From: Diatrype stigma
Lineage: Eukaryota; Ascomycota; Sordariomycetes; Xylariales; Diatrypaceae
Direction of reading: 5' to 3'
DNA length: 64,000 bases
Assembly (NCBI GenBank): GCA_022225965.2
Contig: JAKJXP020000017.1
Location: 372,001 to 436,000 of the forward strand
Positions 45,688 through 57,062 of the stretch are shown here, one piece after another. The notes under the pieces were generated by a model. That model had not been told where the DNA came from. It saw only the letters and a program-made list of their open reading frames with translations, and made no database searches. Numbering within the stretch: position 1 is the stretch's first letter; every line of letters starts with the position of its first letter. The translations under genes were made by a program, and so were the position numbers.

Positions 45688-47708
45688 TCACCTACCGCCA
45701 CCAACCGAGCTGCTCCCTTGCTCCGGCGGCGGCGGCGGGAATTCCGTGTTGCCATGGTCGAGGCCTTGGACGACCACGGTGGGCCATTCCAGCCCCAGGG
45801 CCGCCCGCATTTCAGAGTCCGATGCTAGGTTCAGCCTATATATGTAGTATATGAGTTAGTCAGTAATGCGCTGCTCGAGAGGTTGGATTCGCTCCCATGA
45901 AATCCAGCATGGTATGATCAGATAACGCAAAGAGTGAAGAAGAAGAGTGAGGGGGAGGGGTGGGGAAAGGGGGCTGTGAATAGGATTAGGAAATAAAAAA
46001 CACCATGCTCGGAGTGATAGTAATGAGTAACCTACGCTCTCTGGCTCGGATTCGGCGTGCTGAAAAACATAGTTCCAGCAGACGGCTGCTGCTCCTGCGC
46101 CTGATGACCGGCAGTATTATCGGCCGACATGCCCACGCTTCTCTGCTGTTGCTGTTGCTGGTTTTGGTACTGGTTCTGGTGTCCACTCAAATTAAAATTC
46201 CCACCACCAACAGCAGGCGAGGAGCCGCCCATCGCATACGGCATCATCATGGGCCCACCGCCACCGCCACCGCCCGGCACCTGGCCCGCGCCCGCACTAG
46301 GGGGCAGCCACGACGGCTGCACCGGGTAGGACTGCGGCGTCGCCTGTATCCCGAAGGGGCCGAGGCCCGGCTCGCCCATGCCGTAGCCGAGAGGTCGCGA
46401 TAGGTCCTGAAACGACCCAGGACCGGGGCCGGGGGCGTGGGTGTGGGCGTACGAGGGGTGAGGGGGCAGAGGACGAGCAGCAGTATTGGCGGCCCGAGCA
46501 CTGTTGGGATGATTTGCTGCTGCTGCGAGAGTCGAGGTAATGGCGGACCCACCGGTGGCGGTGTTGCTGCCACCGCTTGCTTCTGGCTGGCGGCTGCCGC
46601 TGCCGTTGGCACCTCGGGAGGGCCTGAGCTGCTTGTTGCTCGAGGAGCTCGGGGACATCTGCGTGGAACCGCCGCTACCTTCTTCCGCATTGTCCGGTTT
46701 TATCGGGACATGGGGTTTCGGTTCCCCCGACGCCGACGCCGACGCCGATGCCGATGCCGATGCCGATGCTTTTCTTTTCCTCCGGGTTGGACTTGCTGCC
46801 GGCGCCGATGTCGACGACCCTGCTACTGATGCTGTTGACGACGACGGCCCGCCGCCTGGCACCAACGCTCCGTGCCCTTGCGCGTTCCGTTCCGGGGCTG
46901 GCGTTGGTGCTGCTGTTAAAGCTCCGGTATCCGGGGGGTTTCTGTTGCTGCTGACGCCCTGGTCCGCGTCGTCGAGCTCGTAGGTATCATCGATCACGCC
47001 TTGGTTCCGCACGCCCTTCTCGACCAGGGAATGGAAGATGGCTTCCCACAGGGCGTTCCTCGTGTCCATCGGGTCGGACGCTTCGTGGAAGTCCCGGAGC
47101 AGATACCGGAGCTGGCTCAGGCACAGGGGGTAGGTCGTGTCGGGCAGGTAGTCGCAGTACTGGGGGCCCTCGGCGGCGCTCGTCGGCCTGAGCATCCCGC
47201 ACCCGTCGTGGTGCTTGTTGACGATGTGGCGGCCGAGCTGCGCCATGTACGGCGTGGTGTACCGGCACAAGGAGCACTGGAAGCGGTCCTCCCCCTTCGG
47301 CCTCGGGCGCAGGTCCCCCATGTGCGCCGCCAGGATGTGCCCCGAGAACTCCAGCCGCGTCTCGATGGAGAGGTTGCACTTCCGGCAGTGGAAATCGTAG
47401 TGCGTCTCCCGGACGTGCCTGTCCAGGGCGTCCTGGGTCCGGTAGCAGCTGGTGCAGGAGGTACACCAGTGCGCGGCCCGGTACTTGGGGACCCGGAGCC
47501 TCTTGTGCCCGCCTCGCTCGTGCAAGCGCCTGATCTTCTTGTCCGGGAAGCGGTAGTCGCACCAGGCGCAGTCGTGGTCGATCCTCTGATGCGTGAATCT
47601 GTCCTCCATTCTCCGGTAGGCCCGGGGACAGCTCCGGCACTGGTAGACGTACACGTCGTCGTCCCAGTCTGGATGGAGCGGCGTCCGGGGATATTTATAG
47701 AGCGCCAT
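45688..47708 (-). CDS. C2H2-like multi-zinc-finger protein with low-complexity C-terminus
   Basis: Predicted exons are 46036-47708 and 45688-45835, 606 aa. The N-terminal 200 residues hold five irregular Cys2His2-type units: YQCRSCPRAYRRMEDRFTHQ, DCAWCDYRFPDKKIRRLHE, WCTSCTSCYRTQDALDRHV, HCRKCNLSIETRLEFSGHI and QCSLCRYTTPYMAQLGRHI. A globular segment follows (PQYCDYLPDTTYPLCLSQLRYLL). The rest is Ser/Gly/Pro/Gln-rich with SASASASASAS and QQQQQQ runs. The last exon was found from a 200-nt intron (donor GTAGGT; branch GACTAAC; acceptor TATAG) that joins in frame to NLASDSEMRAALGLEWPTVV; reading through instead would stop right after the donor. Fungal-specific; probably nuclear and nucleic-acid-binding, but no function is known to me. 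Start 47708 is the first ATG of the finger-bearing frame after an AT-rich leader. Confidence 0.75.
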
Positions 47709-48988
47709 GGCACCGTGTTGGAGCTTCGTGATCACAAGGTGGAAAACTAAAGTGTGTTTTGTCCTATATATATTCTGATTGGGAATGAAGCTATGCGGCG
47801 CCTGCAATATAGAATGTGGCTGTTTCGAAAAGGGTGTCTGAGAGAGAATAATTCCCCTTGCTTAAAGAGTTCCTAAAGAAGGGGGTATATGCAAAACCAT
47901 ACGCACAGCATCTGAAGATGCTTGCGTGTTCCATGTAGCGGTAGAAATATGGCGAGAGAAGTCTGGGGTTGTGAAGGATGCGAGTAGGTATCTCTGAGCA
48001 TGTGAACAAACCGTGACAGGCTACAAATATCAGTACGTGCTTGCCTTCAGAAGTGTTTCAGCATTGGCAGTTACCAGGTAAGTCACTTACTATATGAAGT
48101 CTATTGGTAGAGAGAAGTTGCTGTGTGCCTAGATGTTAACCCACCCAAGGAAGTTCAACCTAGCACAAGTTGGCCGCTTCTGACCGACTAACTGACTGAC
48201 CAGCTCTGAAAATAAGACGGGAGCACTCTGCACTCTTGAGGCAGGGAAAGCAGCGGAAGTCCATCTGGAGAGATACACATCTAGGCAGCTTATAAGGAGG
48301 GGTCGTTCACCATATTGTACCTAGGTAGGTAGCAAGCATAAAATTCAGACTGGTGTTTGAATTGAAACCTAGAGTGCGTACAAACTTTAACTACCCGCAT
48401 GAAGGAGACATGGCCAATACCGACTCCGAGGTTCTCCTTTGAGCCCGGATCTCAGAACGGTACCTACCCGGGTTATCATAGGATCTCGAGGCGATTACAT
48501 GTAAGCAGATATATATGGGAAGTGTTCGCATGCGTCGTTGCCATTGTGAGAGTGACAGATACCACATCTTTGTGCAATTGCATTATACTTATGACGGTAT
48601 GTGATGACGTCGATGATGAAAGTCTACTTGAAACCAAATCCACTCGCGGTTGAAAACTGTAAAAAAAGAGGACGACCCCTATATCGACCCACTGTAACCC
48701 TATAAACAGGTCAAGTTTACCTAGGACGTTCTTCAGGTAATCCAGATAAGGACAATTAGCACGAGTGTGATTGTACTTGTTTTTACGTTGCCGTTGGTAT
48801 TGGTGGCAGGCCGCACACCAATATGGAATCCCCCCTTTCAATGATGCCCACTCCAGATCACTCACATGTACCCCTATTCACAGCCCAGGTAGTCAGTTAG
48901 ATAGACAACCTCAGTATGATCTTCACATGCTATCAGAACGCCGAGTAGGATGCAGTTTTTGAATTGAAAAAACATGGGACTTTAATTA
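47709..48988. promoter_or_regulatory. Spacer upstream of zinc-finger gene
   Basis: 1.3 kb holding the zinc-finger gene promoter and the aspartokinase 3' flank. CTAGGTAGGTAGC motifs occur near 48322. The reading frame at 48476-48865 on the minus strand lacks family features and splice support, so no gene is called. Confidence 0.45.
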
Positions 48989-50913
48989 TTATTCGAGGAA
49001 AGTAAACAGGTTCGTATGTAGTATGTTCATAGCCCTGTTGGCTTCCCTGGCATCAATGACACACGAGATGTTGATCTCGCTCGCGCCTATCCGAGGAGAG
49101 GGAAAGAGTATTAGCCAGTTTGATACTAGTACAATAGAGCTCTATAAGTAGAGGAAGGGGAGGAGGGATGAACGCCTTACCCTGCGATATCATCTCGATG
49201 TTGACGTTGTGCTCGCCCAGCGTCGAGAACATGCGACCGGCGATGCCGACCATGTTCTTCATCTCGGCACCCACCAGGCTGAGGATGGCCATGTCGGCAA
49301 GGATGCTGACGTCGCCGCACTCGCGCAGCTCGTGGCGGGCCTGCTCGAAATGGTCGGCGGTTGTGCCGGCGTGGTGGATGGCCATGGAGACGTGCACCTC
49401 GGACGTGGAGATGAGATCGACCGAGATCCGGTGGCTGTTGAGAATCGAGAAAACCTTGGCGAAAAAGCCGTGGGAGATGGAGCGCTTGTTCGAGTGCACA
49501 TTGATGACGGTGATGTTGTTTTTGATGGTCACCGCCGTCGGCCGCCGCGGCGTTGTCCGCCGCAGCGACGGGTCCGACGGCCGCGACCGCTTGATCTGCT
49601 GCGCCGGCGACATCACCGGGTCCGGCACCACGATCGTCCCGTTGCCCCGGGGGTTCTTCACGTTCTTGATCCGGATCTGGATCGGCGGCTCCGCCTTGAT
49701 CACCTGGTCCATCGTTAGGTGGTGGATGACTTCGGACCCGTAGAACGTGAGCTCTGCCGCTTCGGATGGCGTGATGGCCCCCAATAATCTTGCCGTGGGT
49801 ACTTTGGTCGGGTCGGCCGTGAAGATGCCGTCTACCTCCTTCCACACCTGTAGCTCCTGCGCATGGAGTCCCACTGCTATCAACGCGGCGCATAAATCAG
49901 TATAGCCGCGCCCAATGTCCCCATCCATCAAACTGCCAGGCACGGTCCCGAAGAAGCCCGTTACCACCGGTATTCTATCTTCACAAGCAAGTATCCTTTT
50001 CCGGAAGATGGCAGCGGCGTCCTTGTAGAAAGCTGGGTTTAGCCGGTCAGAGCTGTCATAGTGCATGACATCCGAGAGATCAACGTATTCCGCATCGACA
50101 TTCTACCCGGGTTGTCAGTCGGCCCCGTATTTCCATAGATCACCATGCTCCCCAGACCAACCTTTTCTTTCAGCATGGCAGCCATGAACCTGCAGCTCAG
50201 CTTCTCCCCGAAACTCACAACCCGATCCTTCGATCGAGAGTTGACTTCCAGGTTGAAACGTTTTGCCGCCATGACGTAGTCTATCAACTCCTGGCAGTCA
50301 TCTTCGATCTCTTTGGAGACTGTCTTCTGGATCTCAGGGTTCTGGATGAAGGATTGCACGGCGTACACGTGCTCGTTGCATACGTCCAAGATGATTCCCT
50401 TAGCTTCGTCGAGGAGCGCATTTTGCGTGTAGTCGTCGCTGATGGCCGCTGATATATTCCGTAGCTTCTTGTATACTTCTAATAAGCTGAGGAACCCTAC
50501 TGCGTTAGACTGGATTGGACGATGTGTGTGACCATGTCGAACGGACTCGAACGGGCACGGACGGCGGCGGCCGAGAGTGACTCACCGACTCGTAGTGCCG
50601 GTGACTTTCTTGCCTGAGCTCCGTGCAGAACAAACGACGACGATTCTATTCGACGCCAAGCTGGCCCTGAAGATGGACTGTTAGATGGACTGTTCGGATT
50701 CCTAAGCAGAGCTCAATTGGCTGTCGCATACCGTACTATGTCCTCGGCAATCTACGCCAAGTCAGTCAACCAGCCAGTATGCGATAGATAGCAAGGCAAG
50801 GGGTAAGACAGCGAACTACGAACATTGTCTGGGAATTTCCCGACACTTGTACCCCCGAACTTCTGAACAATCCAGCCATTGCTGCTGCTATTATTACTAA
50901 GCACAGCCGTCAT
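48989..50913 (-). CDS. HOM3: Aspartokinase (aspartate kinase)
   Basis: Six exons are predicted: 50824-50913, 50732-50751, 50586-50666, 50162-50486, 49181-50102 and 48989-49086; 511 aa. The enzyme phosphorylates L-aspartate, the first step toward homoserine, threonine and methionine. Motifs are WIVQKFGGTSVGKFPD at the start, VVVCSARSSGKKVTGTTSR, FGEKLSCRFMA, GFFGTVPGSLMDGDIGRGYTD, LQVWKEVDGIFTADP and GSEVIHHLTMDQ. The C-terminus has two ACT regulatory units (NNITVINVHSNKRSISHGF, VDLISTSEVHVS; MKNMVGIAGRMFSTLGEHNVNIEMISQGASEINISCVID), the basis of threonine feedback control in fungi. The second coding exon is only 20 nt. Exon 1 ends at a weak donor (GTTCGT) and exon 4 at GTTGGT, but only these joins rebuild the conserved protein. 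The end exon supplies the last 32 codons. Confidence 0.92.
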
Positions 50914-51907
50914 TGTGGCCAGGGAGATTCCAAGCAGGATATCGGATGGGTGATGTCGGAGATCGTAGTCGCAAACAAACAAATTCGATGGTGACGGGGC
51001 AGCCCGAGCTCGCCAGACCGGGAACAGCCAGACTGGGAACACCAAGAGCACTCGGAAATTCAGAGTTCAGGACAGTGCAGGTGGTAGGCACGGATATTGT
51101 ATAGTGTACGATGTATAACGTCTAACGTAACGTATACTTGGGGTGGTAGTGTTAAGAAAGAGCTCTTAAGAAACCGAAGCCGTAAAAATTATGAGCTCAA
51201 AATTATTGCGTCGCGAGAAGAACTCCAAGGGTTAGGTAGCTACCTACATACAATACTACCTGGCTAGGTATGTGTCATTCCCCGGCAGGTCGGTCCAATT
51301 GCGGCTCGCTACCCTGACTGCCGGGGCGCTGTGGTAGGCTGTAGGCTGTAGGCTGTACTATGCAGGTAGGTGCAATACGAGTCTCTACAATACCTACATA
51401 CACAACGCCTGTATGCCAGGAACGAGGGTCCTGGGGTCTCGAATCAGGGACCACCCGGAGCCCGAATCGGAGTCGAGGACGAGAAAAACTGCGTCAATCC
51501 AGCGATCTCGGTTTGGCGGGGCACTTTTTATAGCGGGGCTTTTATAGCGGGGCCTTCTCTATGCACCTGCAGCCTGCAGGTCAGACAAAGGCCTAAAGTG
51601 GGTAGGTATGTATGTAGGTAGCCTTCGCTATTCACAAACCAGACAAAGTACCTAGGTACCTACATATGTAGGTAGGAAGGCATTCGACATGAGCTGCATG
51701 ACGACCTGCTATACAACCTTGAATGTAGGTATTCTCAGACCGCCTGTAGTCTTGGCAGTGCGATAAACAATACAGTGCAGTATGATCACAATGAGTAATG
51801 TCATCCCGGCAGGGTGCAGTACCCTGCTCGGTTGCAATACCTGATGGCAAAGAATCTGACATCTTCTGTGGTTTCAAGGTTGAAGAGAAGATCCAACCAA
51901 ACAAATG
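50914..51907. promoter_or_regulatory. Spacer with aspartokinase promoter
   Basis: 1 kb without a gene. It carries three copies of GTAGGCT (51334-51354), a duplicated TTTATAGCGGGGC (51528-51553), and dense CCTAGGTACCTACATATGTAGGTAGG near 51647-51677. A GAGCTCTTAAGA and AGAGCTC-type palindrome is seen near 51160. I found no Gcn4-type TGACTCA motif close to the start. Confidence 0.4.
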
Positions 51908-52957
51908 CTAGTTATAGGGCCAGTGCTCGTCGATTTCCGGCATTTTCCCCATGTTGTCATATAGTTTCAAAGTTTCACCCCCAAACCGACTAACCAGCCA
52001 CTCTCGCCATAGCTTCAGGTCCGAATACCACTCGTCGGGGATCCAGTTGTTGAAGTATTCCAATGTCTCGTTCCAGCAATATCTTATGGGGTTCATAGGT
52101 AACCTGTCCCGCGGCCAGCTGCTCCCTATCCATGATTTGCTGAATATACGAGCCATGCCGTAATCGATGAGCACTATACGTGCTATCTGATCTGTTCCAT
52201 TTTCCGCCGGAACAATGATGACATTGCGAGGCGCTAGATCGTTCTGGACAAGAGTGGTGCAGAGCTGCTTCATTAACTCATCTAAAAGCCGTGCGATAAT
52301 CTCAAGCTTGTATTCTTTCGAATAATCAGATGGTGTTAACTTTGTCATGGGCTTCCCGGGTATATATTCGATCAAGATTAGGCGGACTGGTCGTTGCAAG
52401 GTCTCGCCAGATCGTTCGAACAGCAAATTAAAGGTCCAAGAGCCAAAATACTTGGGTGCGAAACCCCCCGTCTGTTTCTCAGTTTCAAGGTACTCGTAGG
52501 CACCAGCTTCCTGGCTGTATTCTGTATCGGCTGTATTCACAACATCCGTGGCCCCTCCCCAGTTATAATCGTAGGACCGATAATAAAGGGCATCGTAGAC
52601 CTTAGCGACGACTAGGAATGGGTTTCCCGGACTGTCCGCGTTGTTGGAACCTTCGAAGGCAGGCGAATCAACTGCACATAGGAGTATCTGGGCTCCTCGG
52701 TCATATCCTGCACGGATCGCTTCGACAACAGTAAGGTCTGCCTGCTTGGGATTATGTGGACTGGGCGTCTCTACGGGGGGATGATTGAGTACAAGTTCGC
52801 TTTGCTTTGTGTTTTGAACATAACTATCGGACAGGCCACGCTTCCAGCCATCGTGGTACTGGCCTTCAGACAGAGGCGGTGGGATATGAGATCGAATGCT
52901 CCATTTAAAACCCTTGACGTATGGGGGTTCAGGCTTTGGATCTGATGTCGAGGACAT
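51908..52957 (-). CDS. Fungal protein-kinase-like fold protein, possibly altered catalysis
   Basis: This single-exon 349-aa protein starts at ATG 52957. It keeps a kinase-like order: FLVVAKVYD with a possible ATP-binding Lys119, SQEAGAYEYL with a possible helix-C Glu150, hinge-like LILIEYIPGKPM, the catalytic loop LVQNDLAPRNVIIV (D240 and N245; the usual H/Y-R before Asp is Q-N), and the metal loop VLIDYGMAR with D265 (DYG instead of DFG). This resembles the small fungal kinase-like/aminoglycoside-phosphotransferase superfamily proteins common in Pezizomycotina, whose substrates are unknown. The key Asp and Asn are present, so it may be active. N-terminal ~75 residues have no family match known to me. 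No cofactor partner or pathway is suggested by the neighbours. Confidence 0.75.
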   Translation of the reverse strand: MSSTSDPKPEPPYVKGFKWSIRSHIPPPLSEGQYHDGWKRGLSDSYVQNTKQSELVLNHPPVETPSPHNPKQADLTVVEAIRAGYDRGAQILLCAVDSPAFEGSNNADSPGNPFLVVAKVYDALYYRSYDYNWGGATDVVNTADTEYSQEAGAYEYLETEKQTGGFAPKYFGSWTFNLLFERSGETLQRPVRLILIEYIPGKPMTKLTPSDYSKEYKLEIIARLLDELMKQLCTTLVQNDLAPRNVIIVPAENGTDQIARIVLIDYGMARIFSKSWIGSSWPRDRLPMNPIRYCWNETLEYFNNWIPDEWYSDLKLWREWLVSRFGGETLKLYDNMGKMPEIDEHWPYN

Positions 52958-54257
52958 GATTCTCGTCTGCGTCGCTTTCGTGGTTGGTGGAAGTTTCCAG
53001 TGAGTTATACTTGTCTTAGCTGACGAGGGAGAGACTAGCTGTTGCAGGTAAAGCTGGAGAGAGTGCTGATGATGAACATTGAAGGTGCTCTGATATATAG
53101 TTGAGCTGAAAGGCGACTATTAGTAGCAAGGTTACGTTTGGGGCGTCAGTGTACACCGACTATGCAATAAGAATAGCGAAGAAGGAAATAAGAGAAAGAA
53201 CCCCTCCGTAAAGGCCCCTGCAGTATGCAGTCTTCCAGGAAGAGAGTTGCAGCTTGATGAGCTAACAACAGCTGCGCAGTTCGGATAATTATAGCTACAC
53301 CACTCTCATTTAGTATTTCATCTTAGTGTTCTGGCAGTCTTTCTTTATGTCTTTCATTATCAGATCGTCTCTTTTTCATATTTTATTAACAGGATGAGGG
53401 GGGATAAAAGAAGGGTGAATCCTTGATTAATTAATTAACATGGCATATTTCAGATGCTAAGAAAATGCTACCAAGTTGTGACTGTAATCCGGGTGAAGAA
53501 ATCGTTGATGTACAATCTAGGAAAGAAGCTAATCTAGGTACCATGGGCGATTAGACACCAACCTGCTGAATCTGTTGCCGCTCTGGAAAAGAGCTTTATG
53601 GAGACCACAGTCCTGGAACAGTTCATCATCACATGCAAACAAGGCACCTAAATAACAGCAAGCTTTTTATTAAAGCAAGTTAGACATGTATTCTGCCAAA
53701 GAGCACAAATCTTCCCACCCATCGTGGTGTTATGCTACCGGACCACCCAGCCAGGCGAATATGCGTAGTGGTATCAAACAAGCAGCCATGCTATCCTAAA
53801 GCACGGTCAATGGTCAAAGATCAAAAGTCCTGATATCCGGTGGCACCTCGTCTATGACACGAAAAAGCCCGTGACATCAAAAACCAAAGCCTGTCCTAGG
53901 CTGATCCTAGAGAGCCCTTCTCTCATATGCCAGCGAACTCCGTTACCAACCCATCCATGCTGGAGTCGCTGCCAAAGGTACAAACCATATACACCCAAAC
54001 ACAAATGCCAGGGTAACACCAAACACCACTATACAACTCCCAGGCCACATTCGCCTCTATACCGACCAATATTATCGTAGTTCATCCGTCGTAATTCAGT
54101 CGTACCATCATGCCATCATGCTCCACTGGGTATATAGCCGGGAGGTAACTAGCAAAGCTACCGCCTCAACACCCCGGATTATATAGCGGTGGTAATATAG
54201 ACAGATCGAATCGTAAAAAACATCGCAGTAAGAAAGCCGCAAATGAGGAGCCACACT
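52958..54257. promoter_or_regulatory. Spacer between kinase-like gene promoter and RFX gene 3' end
   Basis: 1.3 kb with no gene seen. An AT-rich stretch (53330-53470, including TTAATTAATTAAC) lies mid-way. The small frame at 53871-54080 has no family features. Confidence 0.45.
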
Positions 54258-57062
54258 TTACTGCAGCGACTGGTCGAAGCCTAGATCGAGATCCTGGCTA
54301 CGGTCTTGCTGGAACTGGAACTTGTCCATGGGCAATTCCTCTTCGGGGGTCCTAATACCGATTGCGCTGTCATCGTGCAGGTTCTCCTGTTGATTCGCAT
54401 CGAGATGAGTGGGGAAGGGGGCTCGGTCTGGCTGCGGCTGCGAAACCTTCGTAGCACTTTCGAGATCATCGCTAGCGCTGCTGAGCCGTGAACCCTGCCG
54501 ACTGGCATCTTGATTGGTGACGGAGCGTCGCGGAATGCTCGTCGCGGACCGAAGGGAGCTCTTCGATTGTAGAAAACCACCCAACTCTGCCAGGAAAGAA
54601 ATCATCTCATCAATCCAGCACTTCGTAACCCACCAGGACCCAAAACTCTTTCCCTGGGCAATAGTGAGGTCTCGCATCACATCGGTGCCGACTCTGTGGA
54701 CACACCACACAATGTCCTCGGGGGACGCGTAAGGAAACCGGTTAGCTAGCGACCGAAGGAAGTTGACCCATCGATCCAATACATTCTGCGCACTCGCGTC
54801 CTCAGGGATGCCTTCATGAGAGCTGCGGCCGTTTCGTGTAGCAATGTCACCGTAGAGGGTGAACATTTCGACATCCCAGGGAACATTCACTGGATCTAGC
54901 AAATCTCGCATCTCGTTAAGCAGAAGATTGACGACGTCATCCATCCCTCGGGTGGGTACGCTCTCGGCCACCTTGCGGATTCTAACCATGGTGATCCAGT
55001 CAATGTACATCTGATCACGGTTTGCCGGGTTCGAAAGCATGTTGGCAGCAGCGTGAGCAGTGAGATTGACACGCAAAGCGCGGTCTAAGAGACCAGCAAA
55101 AATCGTGGCGGGTGCCTCTTTAGCTTGGACCACGTGTCTGGGCTGGCCCTGGAATGATTCGCGGATATGGGGAATCAGTTGTTCCGAGATGTTTCGAAGT
55201 GTGTCAAGGACGGGCTTCGGGACTACTTGAAGAGTCAGGCTGGAAATGATCCGCATCATTCGTTGATACAGAACGAAGTCGCATTCCTCGATCCATGTCG
55301 CAACACTTGGATTCGAGAAAAGCTTCTGGACAGGCATGGTAAGGGTGCCCTGGAACGAAGTGTACAGATGGAAGAAAGTCTTCTCTTTACAATACCGAAT
55401 ACACTCAACAAGCGATGTGCAGTGAGACCGATACAAGGCCGCCAATGACTTTGCAGCATCAGGGTCCGTCCCAGCAGGGAGGAAGGAGTCAATACGTGGC
55501 ATCATGAGTGGCTCCGACTGTTGAACGGGATCTTCATGGTCCGGCGCAAAGGAGAGACGCAGTGCCGTTTTGGCCGTCGTCGAATGCAGTTGATCTAGGT
55601 TAGTAGCATCCGGCTGGTTGTACAGACTATGCGTTCTAGGATGCGAAAAGTCCACCACAGCCTGATCTTGTATTTGATGCTGGGCGTTAGACGCCGGCAC
55701 GGACTGCTTCTCTGCATTCAATGCAGGGGACTGGGCGCTCGTAGTGCTACAGAAGAAGAGAAAAGGTGAGATTACGAACACATGAACCTGCGAGGGGAAG
55801 ACTTACTGGAGCGCCTGGGAGAAAGTCGAGGCCTCGGGATAAGGGATTGCCGGCTGAATCGGTGGCTCCTTAAGCTCCGGTTGATCCTCTGCCAATGCGA
55901 AATTAACGTAGTGATATTTGGATTCACCGCGTACACCAAGTCGTCGTGTCTTCAGACCAGGGAAGAGGACTCGAACAAGCTTTCCGAAGCTGGCGGGATT
56001 CAAGACAGTTATTCTCTCAGTCGCGCAACGGGATGCGTAGTTCGCATACACTCTGCCTCTAGGCACGGATCCTTTTCCCTTGTTGCACACAGTATTGATC
56101 CTACGATTGTTAGCACTTACACGAAGCATAATCCTATCTCATCACTGTTTGTACGACGCACCATAACATCGCGAAAACCTGGCGGGTTCGCTCAGAATTG
56201 GGGCCTCGCTCATTCCCATGCAGTTCAGTTGCGACCTCTTGTAGTTCTCGATGTCTGTTGGCTTGGAAGAGCTGGCGCATCTCCAGCTCATTGTTGGCGC
56301 TTGTCCGACTGGCGCTTGGCTTAGTGGCAGGGGGAATGCCTGCAAGTGAATCGCCATCCTCATTGTCGTCGCGGTCCATCATCTGGCTATCGGGGTCGGT
56401 GAAGCTGGCACTGGCACCAAATGTATCGGCTGCCAACGGATGGTGCATGCTTGGGTGTTGCGTGTAAGGCATAGTGGATGCGACGGATGAGTGCATGCTA
56501 GAGTCCATGGCGAAGGACTGGGCAGCCTGCAGCTGCGATGCAGGGCGAAGCATCATCTCATCTGCCGACATCTGCGATTGTGCCGACAACTGCGACTGAG
56601 CCGCGGCTGCTGCCGCTGCGGCCATGTCCTTGGGAAGACCGTGGTTATGAGCGGGATTGTGCTCATTGCCATTCCACTGGTCTGGGAAAGCACCAGCATG
56701 ATGGTGATGCTGATGGTGATGCTGGGACTGATGCTGATGCTGATGGTGATGCTGTGTCACTGCATTCGATACAAAACTCTGGTCAAGATTGGGCTGGGTA
56801 GAGATGCTGTGAATGGAGGCCGTCGAAGCTCTCGACTGTGCTCTCTTTCTTGCATGATGCGCCATTGCGCCAGGCTCGGGAGGCTGAGAACCTACAGAAT
56901 TATTAGACAAAGCGATAATGACATTGCATAACAATATCAGAGTATCAGGGTAGCAGGATGCAGCATCGGGCAGGAGGAATGGGTTCGAGGCTGGGGATCG
57001 GTCGAGTGTTCGACGAGGACAATGGGCGAGGGTGAGCGAGGGTCAGCCGTACCAGTCTCCAT
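54258..57062 (-). CDS. RFX1: RFX-family winged-helix transcription factor
   Basis: Predicted exons are 57053-57062, 56162-56891, 55807-56100 and 54258-55746; 840 aa. The first coding exon is just 10 nt (Met-Glu-Thr plus one base) and joins to GSQPPEPGAMAHHARKR. A His/Gln-rich and Ala-rich region (HHHQHQHQSQHHHQHHHH; MAAAAAAAAQ) precedes NNELEMRQLFQANRHRELQEVA. Splicing inside the DNA-binding domain gives MLWINTVCNKGKGSVPRGRV, ATERITVLNPASFGKLVRVL and FPGLKTRRLGVRGESKYHYV, an almost textbook RFX winged helix. The C-terminal half (CWIDEMISFLAELGGFLQ) matches fungal RFX effector regions. Fungal RFX proteins (yeast Rfx1/Crt1, Sak1 of fission yeast, Penicillium PcRFX1, Aspergillus RfxA) repress or regulate DNA-damage, cell-cycle and morphogenesis genes. 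The start choice rests on the only ATG in the upstream exon that splices in frame. Confidence 0.9.

Noticed and set aside
47001..47750. 249-aa + strand frame opposite the zinc-finger gene
   Set aside because: Shadow reading; no motif, and the minus strand carries the ordered Cys/His units.
48476..48865. 129-aa minus-strand frame
   Set aside because: No conserved motif; Thr/Ser/His-rich random-like composition in AT-rich spacer.
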